Assembly (NCBI GenBank): GCA_012934845.2
Contig: WNNJ02003298.1
Span: 1-64,000 of the forward strand
DNA: 64,000 bases
DNA from: Pomphorhynchus laevis
Lineage: Eukaryota; Acanthocephala; Palaeacanthocephala; Echinorhynchida; Pomphorhynchidae
Direction: 5' to 3'
The notes under the pieces are model-generated. The model was not told where the DNA came from and did not search any database. It saw nothing but the letters and a program-made list of their open reading frames with translations. A program made the position numbers and the translations under genes. This document shows positions 13,081-24,860 of this stretch, piece after piece; the first letter of the stretch is position 1, and each line of letters opens with the position of its first letter.

Positions 13081-15335
13081 ATAAAAATTAAGTTACTAAT
13101 TATTAAAATAATCTCTAAAAAATCATCTTTTTAAAATTATTTAAGATGTGAATTAATCCATAAAAATTTATGGATTGAGCGTTATATAAATATTAATTGT
13201 ATTAAATCTTAGATAATTAATATTTTTTTATTATTTATCTTTATTTGTAGCTTATAAGTGTAACGTTTAGACAACTAACAACTTCTTTGATTTACGTAGA
13301 CTCAGTTATCTGATCTAACTATTCAAATTATAAATATTTAAAATTTAATATTTTTTATCTTTAGAGAAATTTGATTTCGATCGCTAAAATAATCTCTAAA
13401 TAATCATCGTTTTTAAAATATTTAAGATGTGAATTAATCCATAAAAATTTATGGATTGAGCGTTATATAAATATTAATTGTATTAAATCTAAGATAATTA
13501 ATATTTTTTTATTATTTATCTTTATTTGTAGCTTATAAGTGTAACGTTTAGACAACTAACAACTTCTTTGATTTACGTAGACTCAGTTATCTGATCTAAC
13601 TATTCAAATTATAAATATTTAAAATTTAATATTTTTTATCTTTAGAGAAATTTGATTTCGATCGCTAAAATAATCTCTAAATAATCATCGTTTTTAAAAT
13701 ATTTAAGATGTGAATTAATCCATAAAAATTTATGGATTGAGCGTTATATAAATATTAATTGTATTAAATCTAAGATAATTAATATTTTTTTATTATTTAT
13801 CTTTATTTGTAGCTTATAAGTGTAACGTTTAGACAACTAACAACTTCTTTGATTTACGTAGACTCAGTTATCTGATCTAACTATTCAAATTATAAATATT
13901 TAAAATTTAATATTTTTTATCTTTTGAGAAATTTGATTTCGATCGCTAAAATAATCTCTAAATAATCATCGTTTTTAAAATATTTAAGATGTGAATTAAT
14001 CCATAAAAATTTATGGATTGAGCGTTATATAAACATTAATTGTATTAAATCTTAGATAATTAATATTTTTTTATTATTTATCTTTATTTGTAGCTTATAA
14101 GTATAACGTTTAGACAACTAACAACTTCTTTGATTTACGTAGACTCAGTTATCTGATCTAACTATTCAAATTATAAATATTTAAAATTTAATATTTTTTA
14201 TCTTTTGAGAAATTTGATTTCGATCGCTAAAATAATCTCTAAATAATCATCGTTTTTAAAATATTTAAGATGTGAATTAATCCATAAAAATTTATGGATT
14301 GAGCGTTATATAAATATTAAGTGTATTAAATCTTAGATAATTAATATTTTTTTTATTATTTATCTTTATTTGTAGCTTATAAGTGTAACGTTTAGACAAC
14401 TAACAGCTTCTTTGATTTACGTAGACTCAGTTATCTGATCTAACTATTCAAATTATAAATATTTAAAATTTAATATTTTTTATCTTTTGAGAAATTTGAT
14501 TTCGATCGCTAAAATAATCTCTAAATAATCATCGTTTTTAAAATATTTAAGATGTGAATTAATCTATAAAAATTTATGGATTGAGCGTTATATAAATATT
14601 AATTGTATTAAATCTTAGATAATTAATATTTTTTTATTATTTATCTTTATTTGTAGCTTATAAGTGTAACGTTTAGACAACTAACAACTTCTTTGATTTA
14701 CGTAGACTCAGTTATCTGATCTAACTATTCAAATTATAAATATTTAAAATTTAATATTTTTTATCTTTTGAGAAATTTGATTTCGATCGCTAAAATAATC
14801 TCTAAATAATCATCGTTTTTAAAATATTTAAGATGTGAATTAATCCATAAAAATTTATGGATTGAGCGTTATATAAATATTAATTGTATTAAATCTTAGA
14901 TAATTAATATTTTTTTATTATTTATCTTTATTTGTAGCTTATAAGTGTAACGTTTAGACAACTAACAACTTCTTTGATTTACGTAGACTCAGTTATCTGA
15001 TCTAACTATTCAAATTATAAATATTTAAAATTTAATATTTTTTATCTTTTGAGAAATTTGATTTCGATCGCTAAAATAATCTCTAAATAATCATCGTTTT
15101 TAAAATATTTAAGATGTGAATTAATCTATAAAAATTTATGGATTGAGCGTTATATAAATATTAATTGTATTAAATCTTAGATAATTAATATTTTTTTATT
15201 ATTTATCTTTATTTGTAGCTTATAAGTGTAACGTTTAGACAACTAACAACTTCTTTGATTTACGTAGACTCAGTTATCTGATCTAACTATTCAAATTATA
15301 AATATTTAAAATTTAATATATTTTATCTTTGATTT
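13045..15335. repeat. 281-bp satellite array, about 8 units
   Basis: GTAGACTCAGTTATCTGAT-type markers start at about 13048, then 13294, 13575, 13856, 14137, 14419, 14700, 14981 and 15262. The period is 281-282 bp after a shorter first unit of about 246 bp. Units differ at only a few positions, so amplification or homogenisation is recent. Each unit contains the palindrome AATCCATAAA-AATTTATGGATT. The marker differs by one base from the terminus of the PLE family; the first unit has the exact PLE form. Confidence 0.95.
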
Positions 15336-15624
15336 CGATTAATATTATTAATTTTTTAATTATTTAAGATTTTTTATTTTTAATTAAGTTATAATAATTA
15401 TTATTAACTAAATAATAATATTAATTTTTTATTAAGTAAACAATATTAGAAAACAACAAAAAATCACAGTTAGGAACACTTCCTAGCTCCATAACTTTAA
15501 ATATTTACTATTTAATATTTAATTTTAAATATTTACTATTTAATTGTTTTATTTAGCATATTTTTTTAATTTATAAATTTATAAATTTAATTTTAAATAA
15601 TATAAATTTCATTTGGTCGGCTTC

Positions 15625-15890
15625 ATAAATTATCCTCGTGTGAATTCTTTAATCCTAGATGCAGCACTGTACACTACAATCAGCGTAGGTGGACCTCATC
15701 AGCAGTGAGCCTACGCCTACCTTTCGTGTTTCGGTCCTTTAATGATCTGCTGTTTCTTAAAGGACCGAAACACGAAAGGTAGGCGTAGGCTCACTGCTGA
15801 TGAGGCCCACCTACGCTGATTGTAGTGTACAGTGCTGCATCTAGGATTAAATAATTCACACGAGGATAATTTATGAAGCCGACTAAATGA
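15625..15890. repeat. F3 inverted repeat pair
   Basis: Arms of roughly 115-125 bp (about 15625-15738 and 15760-15885) are near-perfect reverse complements around a ~20-bp spacer. Each arm contains the F3 sequence with CTGATGA and GAAA segments. On the right arm: GGACC-GAAA 15762-15770, CACTG-CTGATGA 15792-15803, CCTACGC 15810-15816 and GTGT-A-CAGTG 15825-15834. The left arm holds the same on the minus strand. Confidence 0.92.
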
Positions 15891-17770
15891 TGATACTCGT
15901 GTATGCAATTATTCATTCTAATATAAATTTATAAATATATTTATTTAATTTATAAATACGCAGACTCGATTAGCTTTTGTTATAACGGGACAACTTTTAT
16001 TCGAATTTTCAACTAAATTTTTTTCTTAGTATTTATCAACGAATAAAAATGTAATCCAAAGTTTTCAAGTTAAAGATTTCAAACTTAAAATTAAAAGCTT
16101 TTGATTTTTTAAACTTAAAATCGATAATTTTGTTTGTCAACATTTTTTGTCAACGTTTTGACGGCATTAAAGCAATACGCAATTCAAACTAGTGTACAAA
16201 TTTAATTGAATTTCGAACTTTAATGCGTGCATTGGTTGAACACGAGTTTTTTATTGTTCATTTACATTTAAGTTTTAAATCTTCTTGAAACTTATAAATG
16301 GACATATTTTGATTTTTTCATTTTAACTGTTTTTGTTTAATTTTTAAAAATGAAATGTATGATTCAATGGCAAAGTGTTGCGATTTTATTAAAGTAATTT
16401 AACTCAAAAGTTGTAAAGCTATCGAAAAGCTATCAAACGCGACAGGAGCGGTATACCTTTACAACGGAAACCAGTTTACGAGGCAATATCAGAAAAAAGA
16501 AAGCTCATTAAGGGACATAGTAAAAAGCTGTATAACATCGGAAAAGACAGTAAAGCTGCGCTTTTATAAATCCATAAAATTGAAATCTTTAATAATAAGG
16601 AACCAACGAATAAAAGACGAAATCTGCAAAGTATTAATTCAATTGTTCTGAACTCGGATGTAAGGCCGGAAACACATATATAGGCTACACAACTCAACTC
16701 TTATGAGAACGAATTTCCTAACATACAATGGTGCGATCTAAAAAACTTTGAAGATGAACACAAGAGAATGCCAACATTTCAAGAAATTTTTAATAGCACA
16801 AGCGTCTTTTTCGAAATATACGTAAGGAATATCTGCAGCTGTTGGAATCTCTATCAATAACATACATGAATCCTAAGCTTAACGCGACAGACGAGGGGTT
16901 CGTCAAAGCACTTAAAGTGTTTCAAGTCCCAAAATAAATTCACCAATTACTAACAATATATTGTTATTGTATTTGACATTTTATGTTCTTATTCATTATA
17001 TATATTCTGATGATGGTAACAGACGATTACCGAAAACTTAGTAAATAATATTTGCTTTTTGTTTGACAAAATGGATTTCTACAAGAATAATCAAGTATAT
17101 GTATACTTTTTAGTATCGATGTCCATTCAAGGCATTTGTAACGAGAGGCAAGAATATGTGGCAATTCAGTAAATGTATTATTCAATTTATTTATTTAGAA
17201 AATTATATATCACATCATACTGGCATTCTAAATTTATATTCGTAAATTTTGCTAAAATTCATCGATATTTTGTGTCATAAAAGATAAAAGATATCGTAAA
17301 AGATATTTTCGCTGAAATATGTTGTTTAACCATTTTAACCATTAAGTTATAGAAAAAAAATTAATCTTAATGTGGATAATTTAACATAAATGAAATGGTA
17401 TTGACAATTATTGCTATTCTCATTTTATACGTTCAGCTTATAAAATTAACAACGTAAGATTAATAAGCACTGGCGATTAACAAGCAGTGGTGCTAAATCA
17501 GCACCACTGCTTCACCAAATAGGATCATTAGCAAAATCACTGATAATTTCGGAATTATTTATTTTAGTGGAAATTAGTAGTTTAAACATTAAATTATAAA
17601 CAATTTGTTTCAATAATAAAATTTAAGCGATAAAATTAACATCAGGAAAATATAATTGATAATTATTGCCTCGTTTAATAAACACTGTTTGTAATATAAA
17701 AACTAAAATATTTTTAAACATAACAATAATATTAAAATAATATTTATTTACTATTGTCTCAATAGCTTCA
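15891..17770. other. Mostly anonymous DNA with a tentative PLE relic
   Basis: A PLE-terminus-like word (ACGCAGACTCGATTAGC) occurs at about 15958. From about 16850 to 17040 a phrase LLESLSITYMNPKLNATDEGF is followed by CTGATGA-T-GGTAA...TTACC-GAAAA (17007-17035), as at the 3' ends of other PLE relics here. The part 16400-16780 has weak ORF fragments that I cannot assign. The remainder is AT-rich and featureless. Confidence 0.35.
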
Positions 17771-17777
17771 CCGTGCT

Positions 17778-17849
17778 GGTTCCGTGGTGTAATGGTTAGC
17801 ACTCTGGACTTTGAATCCAGTAATCCGAGTTCGAATCTCGGCGGGACCT
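17778..17849 (+). tRNA. tRNA-Gln (anticodon UUG)
   Basis: The sequence folds as a 72-nt cloverleaf. Acceptor strand GGTTCCG pairs with CGGGACC, including one G-U pair, with discriminator T. The D-arm contains GTGTAATGGTTAGCAC. The anticodon stem CTGGA/TCCAG holds loop CTTTGAA, giving anticodon TTG. The T-arm is CCGAG-TTCGAAT-CTCGG. There is no intron and no encoded CCA, and a T-rich tract follows within a few bases as a likely RNA polymerase III terminator. Internal A and B boxes (TGGTGTAATGG and GTTCGAATC) are intact, so the gene looks functional. Confidence 0.97.
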
Positions 17850-20230
17850 TTAATTTTATAATAAAGCTACTTTATATGTATTATTAATTCATCCTAATTA
17901 TTGGTTAACCTTGACTCAGACATCACTTTGTTCGATGATTTAGAAATTCGATAAAACGGTTTGAAGATTCTCGAAGTCTCATTTTGTAATAACAAATTCG
18001 TATCTTGTGCAGTTGAAAAGTGTGCTGACATTTGGGTATTGTACTTTGGAAAAATAGCAAAAGTATATTTGCTTACACTCTGCTTTTGCAGGCTTATACT
18101 TTTTATACTAAAGTTATTCTAAAAAACAACTTTAAAACGTAAATTTACTCACTTTTGAGTGAGTCGAACGGAAATAGATTCATTTTATGCGTTCCGTTGA
18201 ATTCAAATACGTTCTAATCTATTGAAGATCGTATTTATGCAAATTTTCGGCATAGAACTGATGCCATTATCAATCATCTAGAAAAAGACACAATAAAGCA
18301 TAAAACACAGTATATAGGTAACTCGGGCCAATGTTCGCTAAGTATGTGGACAGCTATAACCTTTCACCTTAGATTGCAATGCTATTCAAAAAATTCGAAG
18401 AGTTCGAACGAACTCTTTATCTTTCCAATTGTTGGCAAAATTTTCTTTCTTAATCAGCAACGATTCGAAGATTCGGAGGTTGTTGGCTGCAACATCGTGT
18501 TTTAATGTCTTTGTATTTACATGGATGAACTTTGTGGTTGAAATCTTACCGTTTTGCTCTTCTATGTAATCGGTTGAAGCTGTTTGCTTAAATTTTGATG
18601 ATAAATTGAGAGGTGATAGTTTGAGCAGTGATTTTCGGAAACTTATTATCTTATATTTGCAAGGTTTGTATAGGATTCTCCCATCCGTACTTTTTGCACA
18701 ATTTAGAGTTTGTCCCACTTATTATTCTGGTATGGTGCGTGATGCGAATTTGAGAATTCTTCAACAGGATACAATCAAAATAATGTTCTCAGACGCCACA
18801 TTAGCGTCTTGCTTCGTCTATCAGAGGTGCTAGACTCTTTGGATGATAATACGTAATAATAAGTCAATTAAACGACTGTAAGTGAATCCTCGGAGATGGC
18901 TATCCAGTTTGCCGCTACACTCATAAAAGTGTCATCTAAATAATCATTAATTCAATTAATGATCAGAATGATCTAGCCTCAATGGATCTACAGTTTTTAA
19001 TTATGTATGTCGCTCTTATGTGAATGTTGGAATTTACTTTTCTGTAATCGGCATATGTTCATTCAACTATTATAACGCAGGAAGATATCTAATGGCCCGT
19101 TCGCTATCCCAGTTTTGTCATGGAGTAGGGATATAGCCCACTCTCGATTAAGTAGATCCAAATATTTCCTTCACTTCACCTATTATGAAGCGAAATCGTG
19201 TGACACGACTTTAAATATTATGTCCAGTGAACTGAATGGCAATCAATTCGAGCGGACATATTTAATGTATGCGTTTTTAATATATATTCTTCATCGAATG
19301 TATCGAGTTTCACCATTTTTTTCGTACCATGAATAGAGTACATGCATGAAATATGCTGAAAGGGTTGCTTTGTTGATTAGGGTTTATTAACTAATCTTGC
19401 GATCTCGTCGATTGGGGTATATATCCTGTTGCTTTATATGGTTTAAGGGGGTTTGACAGCAGCAAAAGCGAGATGTAATCATTAAAATTACCATGATGTG
19501 TTAATAAAAATTAAAAAGAAAATTGTATTATCAGAGCATCTTCATTTTGCTTCGGTGCATCTCTCTCGAAATTTCTTTTACGTTTATAGGCTGAAAACAT
19601 TATTGAAAATAAATGAAGTTTTGTTGGAAAGTTAATGTTAACAATTAAATCTAAAAGTTTAAAGCAAAAATGCTTTTCAAATCTCGTCGTCCATTTTCTA
19701 CAAATGAATTTTATTATTCTGTTCAAATTTAGCTATACAATAGAAAATTCAGAGCCATAATATGTATATTTTAATGTAGATAGTTGCAATGGTATCATAT
19801 ATTATTCCATTGTTATGGATTGATAGAATAACTGTAGGCGTATTTACGCTCCTTTATTTGAATATTTGGTTTCCGAGAAAGATCCAAAATCTGAAAGCAC
19901 ATCTTGTTTCTTTTGATTAAAAATTAATTTCATGTTGTAACATTTTATAACATGAAATATCAGTTACTCCCTTAATCTATGGATGTGAATGTCTAGCTTA
20001 TCTTAATGTTGACTTTAAGATGAGTGTATATTTGCTTCTGACAAGAATACCGAAGCTATTTAGTTAATTCTAATACTAAATAACGGGATATCCTACATGC
20101 AAAATACCTATATGCTAATATACAATAGATATATAAAGTTTTAAAATATGTTATAAATATGTTCTCGACTTGTGGTATAAGCTGCTATTGTCCAATATTC
20201 AAAGTATCAAAGATACATTCGAAAGTTGAG
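17850..20230. other. No gene assigned
   Basis: The longest open frame is a 110-residue minus-strand reading at 18386-18718 with ordinary composition (HVNTKTLKHDVAANNLRIFESLLIKKE). Another of 71 residues lies at 19511-19726 (minus). Neither shows a family motif, and I cannot show splice partners. One of them could belong to an unidentified gene or an old element. Confidence 0.3.
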
Positions 20231-20237
20231 CATGTAT

Positions 20238-20828
20238 GTACTAGCCTTAAAGCTGTACTAGCCTTAATGCTGTACTAGCCTTAAAGCTGTACTAGCCTTA
20301 AAGCTGTACTAGCCTTAAAGCTGTACTAGCCTTAAAGCTGTACTAGCCTTAAAGCTGTACTAGCCTTAAAGCTGTACTAGCCTTAAAGCTGTACTAGCCT
20401 TAAAGCTGTACTAGCCTTAAAGCTGTACTAGCCTTAAAGCTGTACTAGCCTTAAAGCTGTACTAGCCTTAAAGCTGTACTAGCCTTAAAGCTGTACTAGC
20501 CCTAAAGCTGTTCTAGCCTTAATACTGTACTAGCCTTAATACTGTACTAGCCTTAAAGATGTACTAGCCTTAATGCTGAACTAGTCTTAAAGCTGTACTA
20601 GCCTTAAAGCTGTACTAGCCTTAAAGCTGTACTAGCCTTAAAGCTGTACTAGCCTTAAAGCTGTACTAGCCTTAAAGCTGTACTAGCCTTAAAGCTGTAC
20701 TAGCCTTAAAGATGTACTAGCCTTAAAGCTGTACTAGCCTTAAAGATGTACTAGCCTTAAAGCTGTACTAGCCTTAAAGCTGTACTAGCCTTAAAGCTGT
20801 ACTAGCCTTAAAGCTGTACTAGTCTTCA
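20238..20828. repeat. 17-bp minisatellite, about 35 copies
   Basis: The unit CTGTACTAGCCTTAAAG is repeated head to tail with few substitutions (AATGCT, AAGATG and AATACT variants are clustered). There are no spacers, so this is not a CRISPR-like array. It lies about 400 bp beyond the 3' end of the GPCR gene. Confidence 0.97.
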
Positions 20829-21226
20829 AGCCTTTTTACTTTAGTAGTTAATGTCTACCGCATTATTAAGAGAAATATTATTTAAGCAAAATTATAAATA
20901 ATCATGAATTATTTAATAGCAATATTATTATCATGTTAAAATTAAATATTATTTCAAAAGCATAGTTTAAAAATTTAAATAATTATTGCAAATAATTATT
21001 AAATAATTTTATTCGATTACATTAAAGCTATTATGTGATTTTAATTTCCAATTAATAAAATAACTAAAAATAAAATTTTATTTATTCTAAATAAATAATT
21101 AAAAAGTTATGATAAGATACTTATAAAATATAACATATGGGAAACAAATGTTAAGTGACAGATGCAATTGTGCTTTTATAATAGAAGTATGCAATTATTG
21201 AGCTTATTATTTTGTGAATTTAATCT

Positions 21227-22183
21227 TTAAACCCGAGTGTTTGATGAAATTTTCAGTTTTAGTTTTAATCGAATTGTTTTTGATTGCCAGCACAAGAAAA
21301 AGAACTTACTGCTGTAGTTAGTGAATATTAGCAGAAGAAAAACAGTATTAATAAATACCCAGCTTGCTTTGACATTGCAGTTCCAGCTTCTTCGCGATAT
21401 ATAGCCGGTAAAGAATTGTGATATGCCAAAAGGCGACATAGCAACCAAATGATATACGGAAATTACCAACAGGTTTCGTGTAATCTGCATATCTTTGGCT
21501 TTTATTTTTATTCCAATCTTTTCCTTTCTCTTTTTAAATTGTTTCACCAGATCAATTGAAGTCCCCAACATTATTAAGAAGGGTAATCCAAGACAAAAGA
21601 CGTTGTAGAGTACAGGCCATCCGTATTGACCCCAATATAGGGCCCGTATCTTATAGCTACATGGAAATCCAGCCATCTGCACAGAGTTAGAATTATATTC
21701 AATGATAAATATCCAATGAAGCATTAATAGTGCCCATGACAATGTAATAGTAATGCAGACGCAAATTGTAATAAATCGTGTCAGAAAAATTCTGCTTTTT
21801 GTATTGTAGAACGTTGAAATACAACGATCTAAACCATTTAGCATTAGTAGCCAATTTGATATCGACTGACTGGTAAAAGCACAATAGAGTATTGGCCAAC
21901 AATTCATCAGCTTATTTACATTATAAAATTGACAGGCTTCAATCCATCGACAGAATACGGCCAGTAAGTAGAAGCTATCTGCTACCGCAATGAATCTCAT
22001 ATAAATTGAGAAGGTTGTCTTTCTGTACAAGCGTAATCGCATAGTTATAAACAATAGAAAATTTCCTAGCCAACCACATATGAACAATGGTGGGATTATA
22101 AATTGTTTCAATTTTATTGATATCGTAATCAAATTTGAATATAAAGAACTTTTGTCACATATCCAATGGATGTATGATTGCAT
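21227..22183 (-). CDS. Orphan rhodopsin-type G-protein-coupled receptor, single exon
   Basis: The 318-residue frame has seven hydrophobic segments at about 28-48, 60-80, 98-118, 135-160, 188-210, 236-260 and 272-298. Family marks: Gly40-Asn41 in TM1, Ala-Asp (Asp69) in TM2, Leu-Asp-Arg-Cys (118-121) at the DRY position after TM3, Trp150 in TM4, the Cys95/Cys175 pair for the extracellular disulfide, Pro201 in TM5, Pro251 in TM6, and Asn289-Tyr290 near the NPxxY site. The third inner loop is strongly basic. NPxxY is not conserved and DRY is DRC, so it belongs to a divergent, probably lineage-expanded peptide or chemosensory group. The ligand cannot be told. It has no introns, and the start is the first ATG of the frame. 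It acts in the plasma membrane, presumably through heterotrimeric G proteins. Confidence 0.85.
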   Translation of the reverse strand: MQSYIHWICDKSSLYSNLITISIKLKQFIIPPLFICGWLGNFLLFITMRLRLYRKTTFSIYMRFIAVADSFYLLAVFCRWIEACQFYNVNKLMNCWPILYCAFTSQSISNWLLMLNGLDRCISTFYNTKSRIFLTRFITICVCITITLSWALLMLHWIFIIEYNSNSVQMAGFPCSYKIRALYWGQYGWPVLYNVFCLGLPFLIMLGTSIDLVKQFKKRKEKIGIKIKAKDMQITRNLLVISVYHLVAMSPFGISQFFTGYISRRSWNCNVKASWVFINTVFLLLIFTNYSSKFFFLCWQSKTIRLKLKLKISSNTRV

Positions 22184-22536
22184 TCTGAGAACAAAATCAC
22201 AATCTCTTCAATCGAATCAATCAATAGAATATTTTTATTTTAAAACAACGATTTTAACATCCTTAAATTCAACTGAATTTAAGAAATCTGTAAGTTTTAA
22301 AACAATTTCTTAAAACAATCACATAAGACTTAATTAAAAAGAAATATATTGATAGCCACATATCACTCTATCTTTTTATATATTTGTTTGACACTGAAAA
22401 TTTTAACATTTAAAATTTCAAAATTATGCAACAAATTGCAAAAGAAAGCTTGTTTTAATTTTATACACCTACCTATTTTGACATATATAATGTAAAATAG
22501 TATAATATAATTAGTATATGTATATATAATAGTGAA

Positions 22537-24060
22537 CGGATGTGCTGAGTAGACAACGCTTCAGGATTTCTTACGAAATACGCATTTATACTAAATGATG
22601 TTGCTTGATAGACTGGACTTTTATTCACGACTTTCAGCCACCATGTCACTTCTAGACGACCAATGAGTACCCGGTAACACTCATCAGTAGAATGAAGTAC
22701 TCACTGGTGGTTTCGGCTGCATGTGTGACATTGCAAAACCCAGTCTAACAAGCAACACAATTTTGTATAAATGCCGTATTTCGTAAGAAATCCCGTACCG
22801 TTGTCTATTTAGTACATTTGTGCACCACCATTATACATGCCGTATCCATTAAGGATCCAACGGGTGCAGCGACAATTCATCAACAACCTGTCTAGTGTTT
22901 AAGTATGGTCCGCACAGCAATTTGATCTGGTTAAGAGTGTAAGCCTCACACAATAAAGCAAAGTGTCGGAAACGCCTTTATTCACAATGTCACACAGGCA
23001 ACCGAAACGACCAGTGAGTACTTCATTCTACTGATGAGTGTTGCCGGGTACTCATTGGTCGTCTAGAAGTGACATGCTGATAGTCGTGAATCAAAGTCCA
23101 GTCTATCAAGCAACACAATTTTGTATAAAGGCAGTATTTCGTAAGAAATCCTGGACCGTTGTATACTCAGCACATCCGTGCACAACCATTATACATGCAG
23201 TATCCATTAAGGATCCAACGAGTGCAGCGACAATTCAGCAACAACTCTGCCTAGTGTTTAAGGATGGTCCGCACAGCAATTCGATCTGGTTAAGAGCGTA
23301 AGCCTCAGACAATAAAGCAAAGTGTCGGAAACGCCTTTATTCACAATGTCACACAGGCAACCGAAACGACCAGTGAGTACTTCATTCTAGTGATGAGTGT
23401 TGCCGGGTACTCATTGGTCGTCTAGAAGTGACATGATGGCTGATAGTCGTGAATCAAAGTCCAGTCTATCAAGCAACACAATTTTGTATAAAGGCAGTAT
23501 TTCGTAAGAAATCCTGGACCGTTGTATACTCAGCACATCCGTGCACAACCATTATACATGCAGTATCCATTAAGGATCCAACGAGTGCAGCGACAATTCA
23601 GCAACAACTTCTGCCTAGTGTTTAAGGATGGTCTGCACTTCAATTCGATCTGGTAAAGAGCGTAAGCCTCAGACAATTAAGCAAAGTGTCGGAAACGCCT
23701 TTATTCACAATGTCACACAGGCAACCGAAACGGCCAGTGAGTACTTCATTCTACTGATGAGTGTTGCCGGATACTCATTGGTAGTCTAGAAGTGACATTG
23801 TGACTGAAAGTCGTGAATCAAAGTTTAGTCTATCAAGCAACACCATTTAGTATAAATGCCGTATTTCGAAAAAAATCCTGGACCGTTGTCTACTCAGCAC
23901 ATTCGTGCACTACTATTATCCCTGCCGTATCCATTAAGGATCCAATGAGTGCAGTAACAATTCAGCAACAACCTCTGCCTAGTGTTTAAGGATGGTCTGC
24001 ACATCAATTTGATCTGGTAATGAGCATAAGCCTCAGACAATTAAGCAAAGTGTCGGAAAC
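22537..24060 (+). repeat. T362 satellite, array 3 (about 4 units plus an inverted piece)
   Basis: 22537-22740 is a T362 piece on the minus strand. It is followed by plus-strand units with the CTGATGA marker at 23031, 23390 (first base changed to G) and 23754, a period of about 360 bp. The copy at 22987-23075 is the cleanest in the window for the ribozyme-like core. A short perfect hairpin (GGCGAGAGTAC...GTACTCTCGCC, about 24107-24132) follows the array. Confidence 0.93.
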
Positions 24061-24441
24061 TAAACGTGAGTTTAGGAGTGACGAGAATACTGATTTTTTC
24101 TTTAGTGGCGAGAGTACATTTGTACTCTCGCCAATCTCTTTATATTTGACGGTATTGACTTTTAGTTTTTAACTTAATTGTTCTTAAGCATTGTAAGTAT
24201 TTATAACCAATAAAATTCATAACTATTCTTGGTTGTAAATTGTCTTGGTTATAAATACTTAAAAGCTGAAGACTTAAGTTGAAAAACTTAAAGTCAAAAC
24301 GTTCGAATATATTATAGCTGTTGTTTGCTGATTTTTTAATTATATTAATATATGTCTGGTCCTTTAAGATATCAGCCGAGAGTCTCTCAATCAATTTCAT
24401 ATGTTAATCAATTTCATATTTGAGAGATAATACATACAATG

Positions 24442-24860
24442 TTTGAAGAAGCCGCATGGCGAAACGTTTCAATATTGGTTTTATTAAGAATGAGGCTACC
24501 TGGATAAATTTGTTCGCTTATTGAATAAAAATTATTAGAGTTATATACACAAATATCATCAATATATCGAATCATAGATTTCATATCTTTATATAATTTA
24601 GATTTATTTTCTACACAGTAATGAACGAATTCATATTTTATAAAGTATAAAGTAAGTCAGCTATAATTGGGCTACTATTACCTTCCATTTGAACACATTT
24701 TATTTGTCTAAATATAGATGTCCTTACCTTTAAATAATTTTAATTTATTAAAATATTTGATGCTTCTATTAATTCAATTTTATTAATTCATATATTCGTG
24801 ATGGTGTAATTTTTGACATATAGGCGTTATAGTTGTTATAACAGGTATATATTAGAGATT
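24442..24860 (-). mobile_element. Penelope-like element RT fragment
   Basis: Diverged minus-strand match to the common PLE, from the YIDDIC catalytic block back to the region encoding YNAYMSKI. On the plus strand at 24442-24465 the fragment is joined to TTTGAAGA-A-GCC...GGC-GAAAC, the ribozyme-like hairpin. The same junction of hairpin and RT fragment occurs at 48653, so both come from one subfamily. Confidence 0.75.

Noticed and set aside
18386-18718. 110-residue minus-strand ORF as a host exon
   Set aside because: Composition is plausible, but I found no domain and no convincing splice partners, so it is only mentioned in the interval note.
20238-20828. CRISPR-like regular array
   Set aside because: The units are contiguous with no unique spacers, and the genome is eukaryotic.
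22987-23075. Ordinary circular permutation of a hammerhead in a single T362 unit
   Set aside because: The order GAAA, CTGATGA, cleavage strand is none of types I, II or III; other GAAA words in the unit (near 22970 and downstream) do not supply a matching helix II.
24107-24132. Hairpin as a transcription terminator
   Set aside because: Bacterial-type terminators do not apply here; it is a simple inverted repeat at the T362 array edge.
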